A stretch of 64,000 nucleotides of DNA from Poa pratensis (Eukaryota; Streptophyta; Magnoliopsida; Poales; Poaceae). The translations under genes and the position numbers were made by a program. Shown piece by piece: positions 33,301-44,380 of the stretch (positions are counted from its first letter, which is position 1; each line of letters opens with the position of its first letter). The DNA is taken from contig CAMZMU010000123.1 of the NCBI GenBank assembly GCA_947311845.1, positions 15,297,161 to 15,361,160 of the forward strand, written 5' to 3'. The notes under the pieces are model-generated. The model ran no database searches, had not been told where the DNA came from, and saw only the letters and a list, made by a program, of their open reading frames with translations.

Positions 33301-33690
33301 AGTTATCGATGACAAAAACTAGTAAAGATATTACCAACCACATATAAAGCAAGTTACCAGGTGGGAAAGTGCCATAAAATTAGGACAAGGACCATATCAT
33401 GCAAGTTATCGATGACAAATACTAGTAAGATATTACCGACCACATATAAAGTAAGTTATCAAACGGGGATACTAAACATTATTCCCAATACCATAGAATG
33501 AAAGTTATCGATGAAAAAGACTAATACGATATTACCAACCACATATAAAACAAGTTATCAAACAAAGATATTAAGAAAAATATTACCAAAGACACTAGCA
33601 TACAAGTTATCAATGATGAAAACTAGTAAGACATATATAACAAGTTATAAGAGAAGGGGATACTACAAATTATTACCAATACCATAGCAA
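30360..33690. repeat. Tandem array, about 300-360 bp units rich in TTACC/TTATC
   Basis: The phrase TTACCAAYRACAAACAAGAA recurs at about 30530, 30738, 31079, 31443, 31740, 32098, 32409 and 32748 (spacings 208-364 bp). Each unit also carries a CCTCGTACTAGTTATCAGTC block and a GGTGGGATGCTTGAAAAAAG block. Within units AGTTACC or AGTTATC recurs roughly every 25-35 bases. From 33080 to 33690 a related shorter-period array (about 75-100 bp, AAGTTATCGATGACAAAAAC) continues. No ORF of note. Confidence 0.9.
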
Positions 33691-35048
33691 ACAAAGAAAG
33701 CAGGAACATGCTAGTAAGGCAACCTTAAATAAACTATTGTCATCTAAACGACACATTCCAAGCATCCTAGAAATTAGCACAACATGGATAGAAAAGGACA
33801 AAACTGTGAAGTTTCAGAGCAGTATATAAAGCACAGGGCTAACAGCAACAAAGGACAAATATAGGATTTCACGCAACCGTGCAAGGATTAAAAGAAGTGT
33901 ACATTTAGGAGCGAGGTAACTACGCAAAATCTGCTTACCATGGGTACGATGAACGTTGCATTCCACAAAGGAACACATCTAGAAGAAGTCTTGTATTTTT
34001 GTGTAATCATTGTTACTTCTTGTGATCTCTTCTGACCGTCTTATGTTCATTCTTTTCAGAAGCGGTGCACATTTAAATATCAATTTCAAGAGATCAAATT
34101 CATGATCCTCTCCTTTGCAGCCTTTGATTCCCACTTAAGAAAAATTATATCAAGGAGATAGTTTTGCTTCTCCAATTATTTGGCACATCACATGGGCAAT
34201 ATTCTCGGCATTTTGCGCTCACCTAAAGGAAATGAATACTACAGTGTGTTATGAATGCTTCACAACTGAGAGTCTTGTGTCATAACTGTACATGAAGTGT
34301 TGTTATTGTTGCTACATATATTTCTGATGTATAGCAGAGTAAAGAATTACCGTTAATCTTTGTAAGCCGATCTTAAACCTTCGCGTAGGAGTACGAATGT
34401 GATGAATCCCAGGAAGTTACAACACAAATGCCCCAAGAGCACGCCCAAATGTTAACAAATGGAGATGCAAAACAGACAAGTCTTAAACCAGATGTTGCTC
34501 TATAACTTGCGCAAGGTTGGGCTCTGTATGGGTACATCTGAATTTGCCCTGCAATAATAATTCAGAAGGATATCAGACACAAGTTTAATTTTGGTATAAA
34601 TAAAATCCATTACAGTGAGAAGGACAGGAAACACACAAAAGAGTCCATCCACAAGCCCAGAACACCGCTCTCTGCCATCTCTGCCAATCAATTCGAAAAA
34701 CATAGAGCCCTGCCAAGATCTCACCTACACACGTACAAACAAATCCACCGATAGTAGTTTTTCCCTCTTGCATCTAGCCGGTAGCCACCAACACCAAGCA
34801 CAAAAGCAGGAGATAGTCTAACATGTCATGCTAACCAATGCCACATTTCGCCCAAATTTGCAAACCTAATCAATCGATCCATTGCTCTGATTGGATCATT
34901 GAAGTGTCGATCAACAAGCAATCTAATCACTCGAATCTATTGATAGTAGTATAATCTGGAACTTAATCTGTAGGCACAAATTTGTCAGATTGAATGTATT
35001 CGTCAAAGGAGGCAAGAGACGGAGTATGTACCTCCGAGGCTGCCGCTA
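33691..35048. other. Intergenic, nothing recognised
   Basis: AT-rich sequence. ORFs near 34500-34820 overlap on both strands and have no domain. It may include the 3' part or introns of a minus-strand gene whose remains lie at 35049-36174, but no exon could be supported. Confidence 0.4.
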
Positions 35049-35215
35049 CTAGCTGTACGTAATGTAGCACTTGTCGATGTAAACCTGGCCGAAGCCGTGC
35101 CGCCGCACTGGACCTCAACGTGCTGAACGGCCTGGGTGGCGTAGGCGCTGCAGTCGGCGGCCGAAAGGTCTCCCTCGCACTGCACCAGCACATAGACTTG
35201 CTGGTAGCTGGTGGT
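35049..35215 (-). pseudogene. DUF26/Gnk2-domain fragment (cysteine-rich receptor or PDLP type)
   Basis: Minus-strand translation gives VYVLVQCEGDLSAADCSAYA and, after one frame change near 35095, GQVYIDKCYITYS. This is the order C-x8-C...C...C of a Gnk2 domain, found in plant cysteine-rich secretory proteins, PDLPs and cysteine-rich receptor kinases, which act at the cell surface. One of the conserved cysteines (CSAC in the family) is Tyr here. Two TAG codons follow directly (35051-35046). A GT donor-like site lies just downstream. One domain only, no signal peptide found: a gene relic or badly truncated copy. Confidence 0.6.
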
Positions 35216-36003
35216 GAAACAAATGAAATTAGAAACAAAGAATCAGGTAGATGTTGTTAGGAATAGTCCCTACCGAGCAGAGGGTGCTCCTGTATTTCCT
35301 TGTCTGTCCTCTTCTAGGTTTAATTCAGAGATTTGGTCTGCAACTGATATTTATTTGGGCTCCGGGTCGTGATCTTAATGATAAAGATGGAAACTGAACT
35401 TGTGTATCCTTCATATGCAGAACTATTTTACATTACTAGCAGCAAGGGAAGCATCTATCCAAATGATGATCGATGCTACATTGGTAGTATAACTCGGTTG
35501 CTCACAGTAGATAAACTTAATCTTTTGTTAGGCTTCTAATATTATTTTCAGTCAATGGCCTGAGCAGCTTTTACAAGATACAGTGGTATGTCTGAAACTC
35601 TGAACTGTCCAAGAAATTCAGCATTTCTGTTTGGCTAGCAAGACTCACGAGCAATTGAACGAACATGTTGCAGGCACTATAGTAGAAGGACGCATAAACT
35701 TCAACGAGACCGTCGGAAAAGCAGTGAGCCAAAAATCAAGGATTGGGAGGTGAAGTCAAGGAGTTTACCGTCCACATGAATGTAGGGGATACAGGATAGT
35801 GCCCGTGTCAGGTCGAGCACCTCCCGCACCATTTCATGGCTGAGCCGGCAGCCCCGCGCCGCCTTGGATAGCAGCCGATAGATCGTCATTTGGTGGCGGC
35901 CGACCCACGAAGAGCACCAGGCCCAGCCCCGATGTGTAGCCCTCCACCGCGTGAAGCTTGTACAGTCCCATGCTCCGGCGGATTCGTGCGGAGAAAAGAC
36001 AGA
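35216..36003 (-). other. Possible remains of a minus-strand gene, unidentified
   Basis: A 62-codon minus-strand ORF (35889-35701) with the phrase LLSKAARGCRLSHEMVREVL ends near a donor-like GACG/GTAAAC at about 35768. In another frame MGLYKLHAVEGYTSGLGLVL starts near 35972. These look protein-like but I cannot name a family. The remaining 35220-35700 appears intronic or intergenic. Confidence 0.3.
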
Positions 36004-36174
36004 CTAGGAGTTTGATCGAAGAGGATATCGACGCCCCGGTGAACCTTCGCTGGCTGGAAAGGAAAGGAGGGCGCTGGATCCTTCCCCTAAAGAATTCAGT
36101 GAGCTCAATCGGTCGAAGTCTTTGGTCGCCGGAGAGGAGGGAGCGGGCGGCGCTGGATCGGGATTCGGGACCAT
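36004..36174 (-). CDS. Unidentified first-exon-like ORF, 56 codons
   Basis: The minus-strand ATG at 36174-36172 opens a GC-rich ORF starting MVPNPDPAPPAPSSPATKDF and ending GRRYPLRSNS before a TAG. Upstream (36175-36460) is GC-rich with stretches that could be 5'UTR. Gene-like composition on the same strand as the DUF26 relic suggests a decayed gene 5' end. No domain. Confidence 0.25.
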   Translation of the reverse strand: MVPNPDPAPPAPSSPATKDFDRLSSLNSLGEGSSALLSFPASEGSPGRRYPLRSNS

Positions 36175-38126
36175 GAGTGGAGCCCGCGATGGGAGAGGAA
36201 CGGGGGAGGACGATGCGAAATGTTTTTGGTTAAAAAAAAGGGAATAGGGACAAGTCAACCACACTGCGTCGCGCCGTCGCCTGCCAGAAAAAGAAAGCGA
36301 AGGGGAAAGCTGAGTGGCCAGAAAGGGAAAGAGGAGAAGAGCGCGTCGGACATAATCGAGCGAGCGCTCGCGCGCTCGAGAAATAGCCGTTTCGCTCACT
36401 TTGGCCCCCCTAAAAATACCTACTAGTCTCTTTGGCACACGACCACCCGTGCTCATGTTTTTTCAACGAAATCAAAAATTTCACTTTTAAGTCTCTAGAA
36501 AATTCTGAAAAAATCATATAAGTACATATACATATCTCGTATGAATGACAAAATTTGTATCAAGATATTTTCATATATGATCTGCACAGAAAAGATAAAT
36601 GTTGGAAAGAAAACCTGAGTTTTTTTTTTTTGCTTTTCAGATCCACAATTTTATGATTTTTACGCAACCCCTATAACACAACGTATTATTTTGCAAATAT
36701 TTGTGTATATGTAGACAAGATATGTATGTACCAATGCAAATTTATTTTAGTAAATTTTGAAACTTTAAAATACTATTTTCAATATTTTTGGCACACCGAG
36801 ATCACTCGACGGCAATTAATCCGTTTTGAATTTTAAGGGAGTAATGTCTGGGTGGGTGAATTCCATCCAAGCATTCTAGTATTTTTCTTCTACCTCCGGA
36901 GGCACCACACAATGTTTGGATGCAAACTATGAACAATGGTTCACTCATGTTTTACGTACTTTATGGGTTAGAATTGGGTTGTCAACGCACCTCCATGCAT
37001 GTGGAGGGACATCTATATTTGATGCATGTTGCAACTTAGTAGAGTAATGTCTGGGTGGTTGAATTTTAAGGGAGCAGAGAGATATTTAGTTTCTGCCAGA
37101 GTGGCAGGTTTGCTTTGATGTCCCTCGACGGCAATTAATCCACTTCAAATAATTCTGCCACTATTCTTAATCATTCATTCTGCAGGTGACATGCATGTCG
37201 TTATACCTACCACTAAGAAACAGGTCAACTATTAGTTCATCTGCCGTTGTCTCGTGTAGCACGCGGGCGCACACACCATGCCTGCAGGGTCAGATAAGGG
37301 CTCTAGTAGTTTTTCCCTTTTTGGAGAAATTGTAAAGCTGTAGTTAGTGGGGTATAAGTACTATATATGCACAGATCGATGCTGCCAACTTTTATGCGTG
37401 CTATGCTAGGATCGCACTTGCAGGTCTCAACAACCACGGTGGCCATACATGAACATGATACATCCGCAGGCACGTTTCTGACTCTTGATATATAGATGCA
37501 TATACATCTGCCAGCTGCCACATTGCTACTAGCTTTACCTTTATCCGCGTTTGCCCAGATATCGATCTCGATCTGGGTATTTTAGTGCTCTCGTTGCTGT
37601 ATCTTCAGATCATCCGTGCTTGCCCACCAGCAGCAAAAGCGACGTACCTTCTGCCTGCTCAACGCTAATGCGCCAAGATATCAGTCATATCACAACTTCA
37701 AAGAATACAGGGACGTACAGAACAACTGACGCGACGTACGTGATGAGAGCGCATTTCTGTAAGCTAGCAAAAGATTCGCAGTATGTTTACACCCCCTTTT
37801 CTCTGTTTCTGGCTTTGTCACTGTCTTCATCTGACCAAGTAAGGCCGAGACGCTTGAACATTTGGTTGCCACCCGAAAACAACCGTCGAAAAGAGGAGGG
37901 ATGTCGAACGGCAACGAGGCGATCCATGATGGACCGCAGACTCGCAAACCCAGGTTCACATGTGAGTGTCAGTATCATCCGCAAACTTGGTCAGCCTGCG
38001 ACACGATAACAACTCATTGACAAGTTCCAAAAATAAATCTTAATTTAGCTACTAAATATGCATACAAAGTGGATACTTAAGAATAGTTTTGTAGTGACAA
38101 GTGTCTGTAAATATCACCAAACATGG
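36175..38126. other. Intergenic
   Basis: No recognised gene. GGGTGGTTGAATTTTAAGGG-type and CGACGGCAATTAATCC phrases each occur twice (36800-36860 and 37045-37145), a partial local duplication. A 152-codon plus ORF at 37551 has no domain and is overlapped by minus-strand ORFs. Confidence 0.45.
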
Positions 38127-38358
38127 TACTCCATCTCTCTAAAATATAATGTATATAAGTTTAAATTAAGTCAAAGTTCTCAAAGTTTACAAAGTATATA
38201 TAGTAAATAATATCAACACATCACGAGATCCATCATGAAATATTTTTTACTTTATATTACATGCTATTGTGGATGTGGATATTTTCTCTATAAACTTTGG
38301 ACAAACTAAGAAAGAATTTAACTTCGGTCAGTTTTAACGACTTATATTTTATAACAGA
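38127..38358. mobile_element. Stowaway-like MITE relic
   Basis: It starts TACTCCATCTCTCTAAAATATAA and ends TTATATTTTATAACAGAGG, a decayed version of the CTCCCTCCRT...AYGGAGGGAG structure. Inner TCAAAGTTTACAAAGTA and AAACTTTGGACAAACT segments are also inverted. Heavily diverged. Confidence 0.4.
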
Positions 38359-39182
38359 GGCACTATCAAGATATTATTTGCACATGTCATTATCCATTCT
38401 ACCGACATATGAGACCACACAGAGGACAAAAAGAAGATACATTGAACATAAGACTGTATTGATGGGCCTTAACTCACGAATAATAATGCACCACCCTCCG
38501 ATATCTACGATATTTTTTTTCTGAATTTCTAGGTGCATCAATAATGGATAAATCTGCTTCACCGTCTTCCTTATAGTTACATCGACAACGGATTTTTGGT
38601 TTCCATAGTATTCACTGATCCTTTTTTAATACTTCTAAAGCATATTTCTTTCACAAATCAGTTATATATTTCACAGCATAACCAGAAGGTTCGACAATAA
38701 AATATCATTAGTAACAAAGATTAATGTCATCGTTAGAATAATATCCTGACTTATAAATAATATCCTAATGAATTTGCAACAAAAACCGAAACGAGTTAAC
38801 AATGTCTTCTTAATACCTTTCTTGTGCATCACCACCGGACTCAGCTCATTAGTCTGGCCTCATCTAAACTTTTTGAGAGAAGGATGTAGACACGACGGAA
38901 GATGTGAACCTTAGAACATCCAACATCGTAGATCCTCTCGACACCATGCAACTATAGTAAATTGATATACTTAATTATAAACTGAATTTAGACAGACTGT
39001 AATAATAACATACATTGGTAGTAAGGTGGTTCTAGTTGAGAAATGAGAGCGTGCAGCCGATCCACGCTTTGAGAGAAAGATATTGTTTCATTAGCTCCGT
39101 CATGCGAGTCTTGACAAAAATATTTGTTGCCATGGGATGTTTTCAGCTCTGGCTTTCAGTGTCAAGTCACGGAAATCTAATA
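38359..39182. other. Intergenic, nothing recognised
   Basis: AT-rich, with only short ORFs. I see no domain, repeat unit or terminal motif. Confidence 0.4.
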
Positions 39183-39276
39183 CTCCCTCCGGTCCAGTAT
39201 AAATGTCGCTGGGAATGTACTGATCACGTACAACTTTTAGGTACAACTCACGTCACTTTTTTAGGATCGGAGGGAG
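39183..39276. mobile_element. Stowaway MITE, 94 bp
   Basis: Begins CTCCCTCCGGTCCAG and ends GGATCGGAGGGAG, flanked by TA target sites (39181-39182 and 39277-39278). Size and ends fit Stowaway (Tc1/mariner-derived) MITEs of grasses. Confidence 0.85.
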
Positions 39277-39278
39277 TA

Positions 39279-40915
39279 TATGATATTGTCACCGATGATT
39301 CCTGTAGGTAACACTGCATAAAACACTCTTATTTAGAAAAGTGTCTTACACTTTGTACCAAAATGTCACAGTAGAGACAGGATTTTGTGCTTATGGCCAT
39401 GTCTAGATATCCCTGTTTACATGTAAATGCATAACTTACTGAGATTTGTGGTAATTGCAGATATAAATTTTGTTATATTTAATCTGAACATATTTAACCC
39501 CCTGAAGCTATGCAGAGATACCTTTCTACCTATTTTCACTATGTCCACCAGAACACATGTCTCGAGATCCGGTAAGTCTAACTCTTCTAGCTAGCAAATG
39601 TATAGATGAACGACATTCTTGACATACTCTTTTTGTGCAATGTACCGAAATGAACTTCTATTTTAAAATAATCTCTCGCTTGGCAACACAAAATAGGATA
39701 CCCACACGAACTAAGTTGAGAGAAGAAGTAATAAAACGAAGGAAAGAAAGAACCAATCCCTTGCAATATATTTGTTCTATAGCTTGCGAACCAAGTTCCT
39801 TAGACATTCATTCATATCCGCCACTTAATACATCGCTAGGAAGACCAAATTCTTCTGATAGCTCTTATTTTTGTATAGTGTCACCAGAGTAGACTCCTCT
39901 AATAGCTCTTCCTCGGATTAGGGTTGGGCACCCCGGTGCAGCTCCGAAGCGGCACAAGAGAGAGGGGTCTTGATGACTATGAAAATAGTCAAACAAACTT
40001 CCATTTCGTTGTAAGAATTTGTATCAGAATCATGGTACGAATGTGTACAATCTCCTTGCCCTCTTGACATGTTCCATGAAAACAAAGGTTCCAGCTGGGG
40101 ATGTATACTTAAACTATCGCGTCCAAATTTGTATATCGTCATGTAAATTTTTTTTAAAGGCTGCATATCGCTGTCAATAACAGAGAATTACATGTAAAAA
40201 AAAAATCACTATACTCAAGTAAATATATATGTACATTAAAGATTATCATTTTGAAAAGCAGGGTCACTGCATTCACACAACAGTAGTTCCTAGATGTGAG
40301 CTTTAACACTCTCACCTGCTTTTTCCTATTATCAAAAGAGATAGCTGTTCAACTCCACGTATACTATGGATTTCACGAAAAAAACAATTCTGGCGGAGCC
40401 GGTGTTTACCGTGTCCCCCCAACCAATCAGACCAAGCCACCAGTGGTTGCATGCTTATACCTGGACCCACATCCTGCTGTATTACGTTCTTTCAGCCTAT
40501 TTACTGCATCCCGTATTTCTCACCAGGAGCCCACCCACGTGTGGCAGCAATAACTGCTCTGCTCCCATCCCAGCTCTTCTACCATTCTTTCCGAGAGTTG
40601 CGGCAAACTCGCCGAGGCAGCACAGCCCCACGCAGCAAGTTCATTTGTTTCAACATATATTTCAATAATGTTTCTAAAATAGTTTCAGTGACTTTTCGAA
40701 TATTTTTCTTAGGTAATCCAATAAAACGAACAATATTTTTGTCAAGTATCAGTACAATAACATCTTAGTATCAAAGAAATATGACATATATTACACATTT
40801 ACTAAATCTGTGTCATACCAGATATGATCTTGTTATGTTTTAAAAATCAATTAATTTTGATTATCCATACCAACCTTATATCAACAAACTATGGCATATA
40901 TATGATTCACACATA
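39279..40915. other. Intergenic, nothing recognised
   Basis: Moderately AT-rich, with ORFs up to 105 codons near 40300-40770 that overlap in three frames and have no domain. No terminal repeats found. Confidence 0.4.
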
Positions 40916-41076
40916 CTCCCTCCGTTTTTTAATATAAGATGTTTTAGAGGTTGCACATGTTGTCTAGATACATACTAAAGTAAGTGGACACACATACTAA
41001 AACATGTCTACATACATTTGTACACATGTGAATGTGGACAAATGCTAAAACATCTTATATTAAAAAACGGAGGGAG
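40916..41076. mobile_element. Stowaway MITE, 161 bp, strong terminal hairpin
   Basis: It begins CTCCCTCCGTTTTTTAATAT and ends with its reverse complement ATATTAAAAAACGGAGGGAG. The complementarity continues inward (AAGATGTTTTAG / CTAAAACATCTT). TA target sites are at 40914-40915 and 41077-41078. Confidence 0.95.
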
Positions 41077-41078
41077 TA

Positions 41079-41709
41079 TGTATCTTACTTTTTTCCAAAT
41101 AGTTTCAGTTCGTTTCAGTAGAAGTTTCGTGTTGGTATGAAACAAATGGCATAAGTTACATGCAGTAACGAAATTTGTGTCATACAAAAAATGAGCCAAT
41201 TTCGTTTTAGAAACCAATTTTTCTATCAGAGATACCAGTATTATATAAACAAATAATGTCAAATACTATTGAAATTTTATACATACCTTTTACGACCCAT
41301 ATTTGGTTATGGAACCAAATTGGTATCGATCATATATGACCCATATTCCATTACTATTTGAGAAGTGTATGATATATCACAATTCTCATTAAGATTTCAA
41401 ACTGATTTCACAATCATTTCAAATGTTTCAGATTTTTTTAGAACAATTCGTTTCAAATATTAGAGCAAACGAAAAAGAGTAGATTTCAGATGGATTAAAA
41501 CCACCACCAAAATCATTTCTCAAGCTAGAGATTTTTTCTTGTTGGATTTTAACAAGGATTTCTCAACCTGGCATTACAAAGAAAAATTATTTAGAAAATT
41601 AAAGTAAAATGGTGAATTGCATGCAGTAGCATGGAATATGTCGGCCCAATGGAAACCAGGGTACCATGAGCCGGCCTGCCACAGCCCTCGACGTTTCTGC
41701 GAAGAATTC
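41079..41709. other. Intergenic, left flank of the Tat element
   Basis: AT-rich until about 41640, then mixed composition up to the LTR start. No gene. Confidence 0.45.
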
Positions 41710-42750
41710 TGTTAAGGACCAGGCGCTCAGCCTGGCGAGCCTCGCGAGGGGTACGTCACCCAGCTGAGCATTTCTGCTAAGGACCAGACGCTCAGCCTAA
41801 TGGGCCTCGAGAGGGACTTTTCTCTCGGGAGGGCCTCTCCTGCCCAGGAAATCACCAAGTCCTGGCGCGCCTCCGCGCCACCCTCGCGAGGCCTCCCTCG
41901 CGAGGCGTCAAGTACTGCCGTCCCTCGGCGAGGCTCCAGGCCCTCGCGGGGTTCCTTCAAGTGGAAGCAAGCTCTGCGCCCGCTGCAGAGCGCACATGGC
42001 CTCTGCGCCCGCCGCAGAGTGACGCGCGCGCCTGCGCGTGATAACGACGACGCCGCAGTTGCCATTCTCGTGTATAAAGCAGTCAACAACGCTGGGGAGA
42101 GCAAAGCGGACTCCCAGTATTGCCACTTTGGTGATAAGGGGACCGGCGCCCGCTACGCTCCAAGCGCGACGTCACCGTGGGCGCGTCACGGACCTCTGCA
42201 GCGACAGCTTATCGTCCTGGATGGACGGTGGCTTTATCAGCTTTGGAGACGTTACCTCCTGCCATGGACCGCGTCCATGGACTGCCCCGACGCCGTGCGC
42301 TGTGCTCCATCTTGGCGGCCATGTGGTATCCCTTCCCGCCGGAGGTTTTCGGGGGACGAGGACCGAGGCCAGTATATAAGGAGCCAGTGTACGACCAAGG
42401 AGGGGGGTCGAACCATTCGACACTCAGTCGACTAGATCGCAAGGAAGGAGAGCAAGTCTTCTGCCACCATAGTCCACCATAGCCATAACTGTGCCCTTGG
42501 CATGCACCTTGTACTGGGAACCTCTCCAAGCAGTGCAATACATCTTAGCAGGACGTAGGGTCTTTACACCTCGCGGTGGGCCTGAACCTGGGTAGCGGCT
42601 CGTGTTCATTCTCTGTCATGATGTTCCTCACCGAGCTCGACGAGCACCGTCGCCTAGGTTGTTGAGGACTTGTTTGACGTTGTGGTCAGCCCCTTACTCG
42701 ATTCCTGGCATTTGAGAGACACCCCTAGTTCCTGGGACTAGTCTCCGACA
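41710..42750 (+). repeat. 5' LTR of the Tat element (inferred ends)
   Basis: The 3' end (...CTCCGACA at 42750) is fixed by the primer site that follows. The 5' end is placed at TGTTAAGGACC (41710) because TG starts LTRs. A near-copy of the first 45 bases recurs at 41774, so the true start is not certain. A TATA-like AGTATATAAGG lies at 42371-42381. GC-rich with GCCTCGCGAGG-type palindromes. Confidence 0.65.
42371..42381 (+). promoter_or_regulatory. Candidate TATA box of the Tat LTR
   Basis: AGTATATAAGG in the second half of the LTR, about 370 bases before its end, is a plausible U3/R promoter core. An alternative, GTGTATAAAGC, lies at about 42070. Confidence 0.5.
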
Positions 42751-42752
42751 TT

Positions 42753-42770
42753 TGGCGCGCCAGGTAGGGG
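42753..42770 (+). other. Primer binding site of the Tat element
   Basis: TGGCGCGCCAGGTAGGGG begins three bases after the LTR end. The position and form match the primer sites of grass gypsy elements. The exact tRNA was not determined. Confidence 0.7.
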
Positions 42771-42809
42771 GCTGAGGCGCGTCTTCAACTTCTTCAACCT
42801 CTCCGCGCC

Positions 42810-44380
42810 ATGACTGACACGCGAGCAGAGCGTCTCGCGCGGCGGACGTCTGGCAGAGCTACGATCGAGCCCGCCGCCAACAACAACCCACGTGGTCGCC
42901 CACGCACCAACCGCGCTTCAGAGCGCAACGCCGAGCCACGCGTCGAGCACCCAGAAGACGACGGCGGCAACGGCAGCGGCAACGACGACAACGGCGAGGG
43001 AGCTTCTTCCCAGCACCCGTCCAGGCGCGAGAGCGCCTCTACGCAGAGCCGGGTGGCGCCCAGTCCAGCCACTGCGCTACTGATGGCGCAGGAGCTGCTG
43101 CGCTACCGCCCCACGCAGGCGGGCCACGACAACTGGCTTGGGCGCCTCGAGGAGCTCATCAACGCCGCCGCCGTTCCTGCCGCTCCTACTGCAGCACCAG
43201 CGCCCTCTCGCTCGCTGGTGCACCACTCCGGACGCGGAGGGAACATAGCGCATGGCGCTCCTCCTCCCCCTCCGCCTCCGCCACCACCTCCTCCAGCTGC
43301 AGCTCCGGCGGGGAACCACCGCGCCGCGTCGCACGCGTCCTCACCGCATGACTGCCAGATTGTGCAGCGAACTCCAGCAGACGCGCGCGTGGAGATCGAG
43401 CGCCAGCGGGACCGCCACAACCGCGTCGTTCAGGAGATCGCAGCTGCAGGCCGCCAGAACCGCGGCGCGCTCGCTGGCGGCGCTGAGACATACGCCACGG
43501 GCTGCACTGCCTTCACCCGCAACTTGCGCCGTGTCGTCTGGCCGATGAAGTTCAAGCCAGATCTCCCTCCGTGCTACGACGGCAGGACCAACCCTCTGGA
43601 GTTCCTGCAGCTCTACACGGTCTCCATCCAAGCTGCAGGAGGCGACGACAAGGTGATGGCCAACTGGCTCTCCATGGCGCTCAAGGACTCCGCGCTCTCG
43701 TGGCTCATGAACCTCCCCGAGAACACCATCGACACGTGGGAGGACCTCTGCAAGGTCTTCGTCGCCAACTTCAAGGGCACGTACGAGCGCGCACTCACCT
43801 ACAACGACCTCCGCGCGGTGCGCCAGAAGCCTGATGAGACCCTCCGCAGATACATCCAGCGCTTCAGCCAGGTCCGCAACAAGATTCTGAACATCCCGGA
43901 CTCGCACGTCATCTCCGCCTTCAGGGAGGGCGTCACGAACCGCCGGATGCTCGAGAAGCTCGGCATCCACGACACCCTCACCTCAGTGGTGAAGCTCTTC
44001 GACCTGGCTGACAAGTGCGCCAAGGCTGAAGAGGGCCTCCTCTTCGTCAAGAAAGAAACGGAGGAAGATCCTCCTGAGGGTCCAGGAGCAGGAAGAAGCC
44101 TGTCGAGAAGCGCAAGACAACCGCCATCCTCGCGGCAGAGCCTGATGCTAAGCAGCCTCGCGAGGCCTCTCCGGCGGCTGATGAGAAGAAAGTGGACAAT
44201 CGCCCGTTCTGCATCTACCACAACAGGCACAACCACGCGACAGAAGACTGTTGGGAGCTCAAGCAGCTCAGCAAGGAACGCGAGAAGAACCAAGGCTGCC
44301 ACAACTTCCAGCAGAGGGCTCGGGGAACAACGCCGGGCAAAACGGCAATCTCCCCGACGAGAACCCTGGGGGCTACCAGG
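42810..44380 (+). pseudogene. Gag of the Tat element
   Basis: The ORF opens at 42810 (MTDTRAERLARR...). The N-terminal third is low-complexity (Ala/Arg/Pro-rich, with a run of twelve prolines near 43257-43292). The retrotransposon gag core lies at about 43545-43930 (WPMKFKPDLPPCYDGRTNPL ... LRRYIQRFSQVRNKIL). A Cys/His motif of the C-x2-H type used by Tat Gags (FCIYHNRHNHATEDCWELK) follows at about 44204-44262. Frames change near 44078 and 44317, each at a GGG run and consistent with one lost base. Gag continues into pol across the copia insertion, whose CCAGG target site falls in the linker. Confidence 0.85.

Noticed and set aside
30360..33690. CRISPR-like array
   Set aside because: Units are 200-360 bp, diverged, with no unique spacers, in a plant genome. 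This is a tandem satellite-like repeat.
37551..38009. 152-codon plus-strand ORF
   Set aside because: No domain, no coding-like composition, and competing ORFs on the other strand.
39635..39900. Possible organellar DNA fragment
   Set aside because: The sequence style looked plastid-like at first, but no plastid gene could be recognised in any frame.
41800..42435. 211-codon ORF inside the Tat 5' LTR
   Set aside because: It lies wholly in LTR sequence with promoter features, other frames are equally open, and there is no domain.
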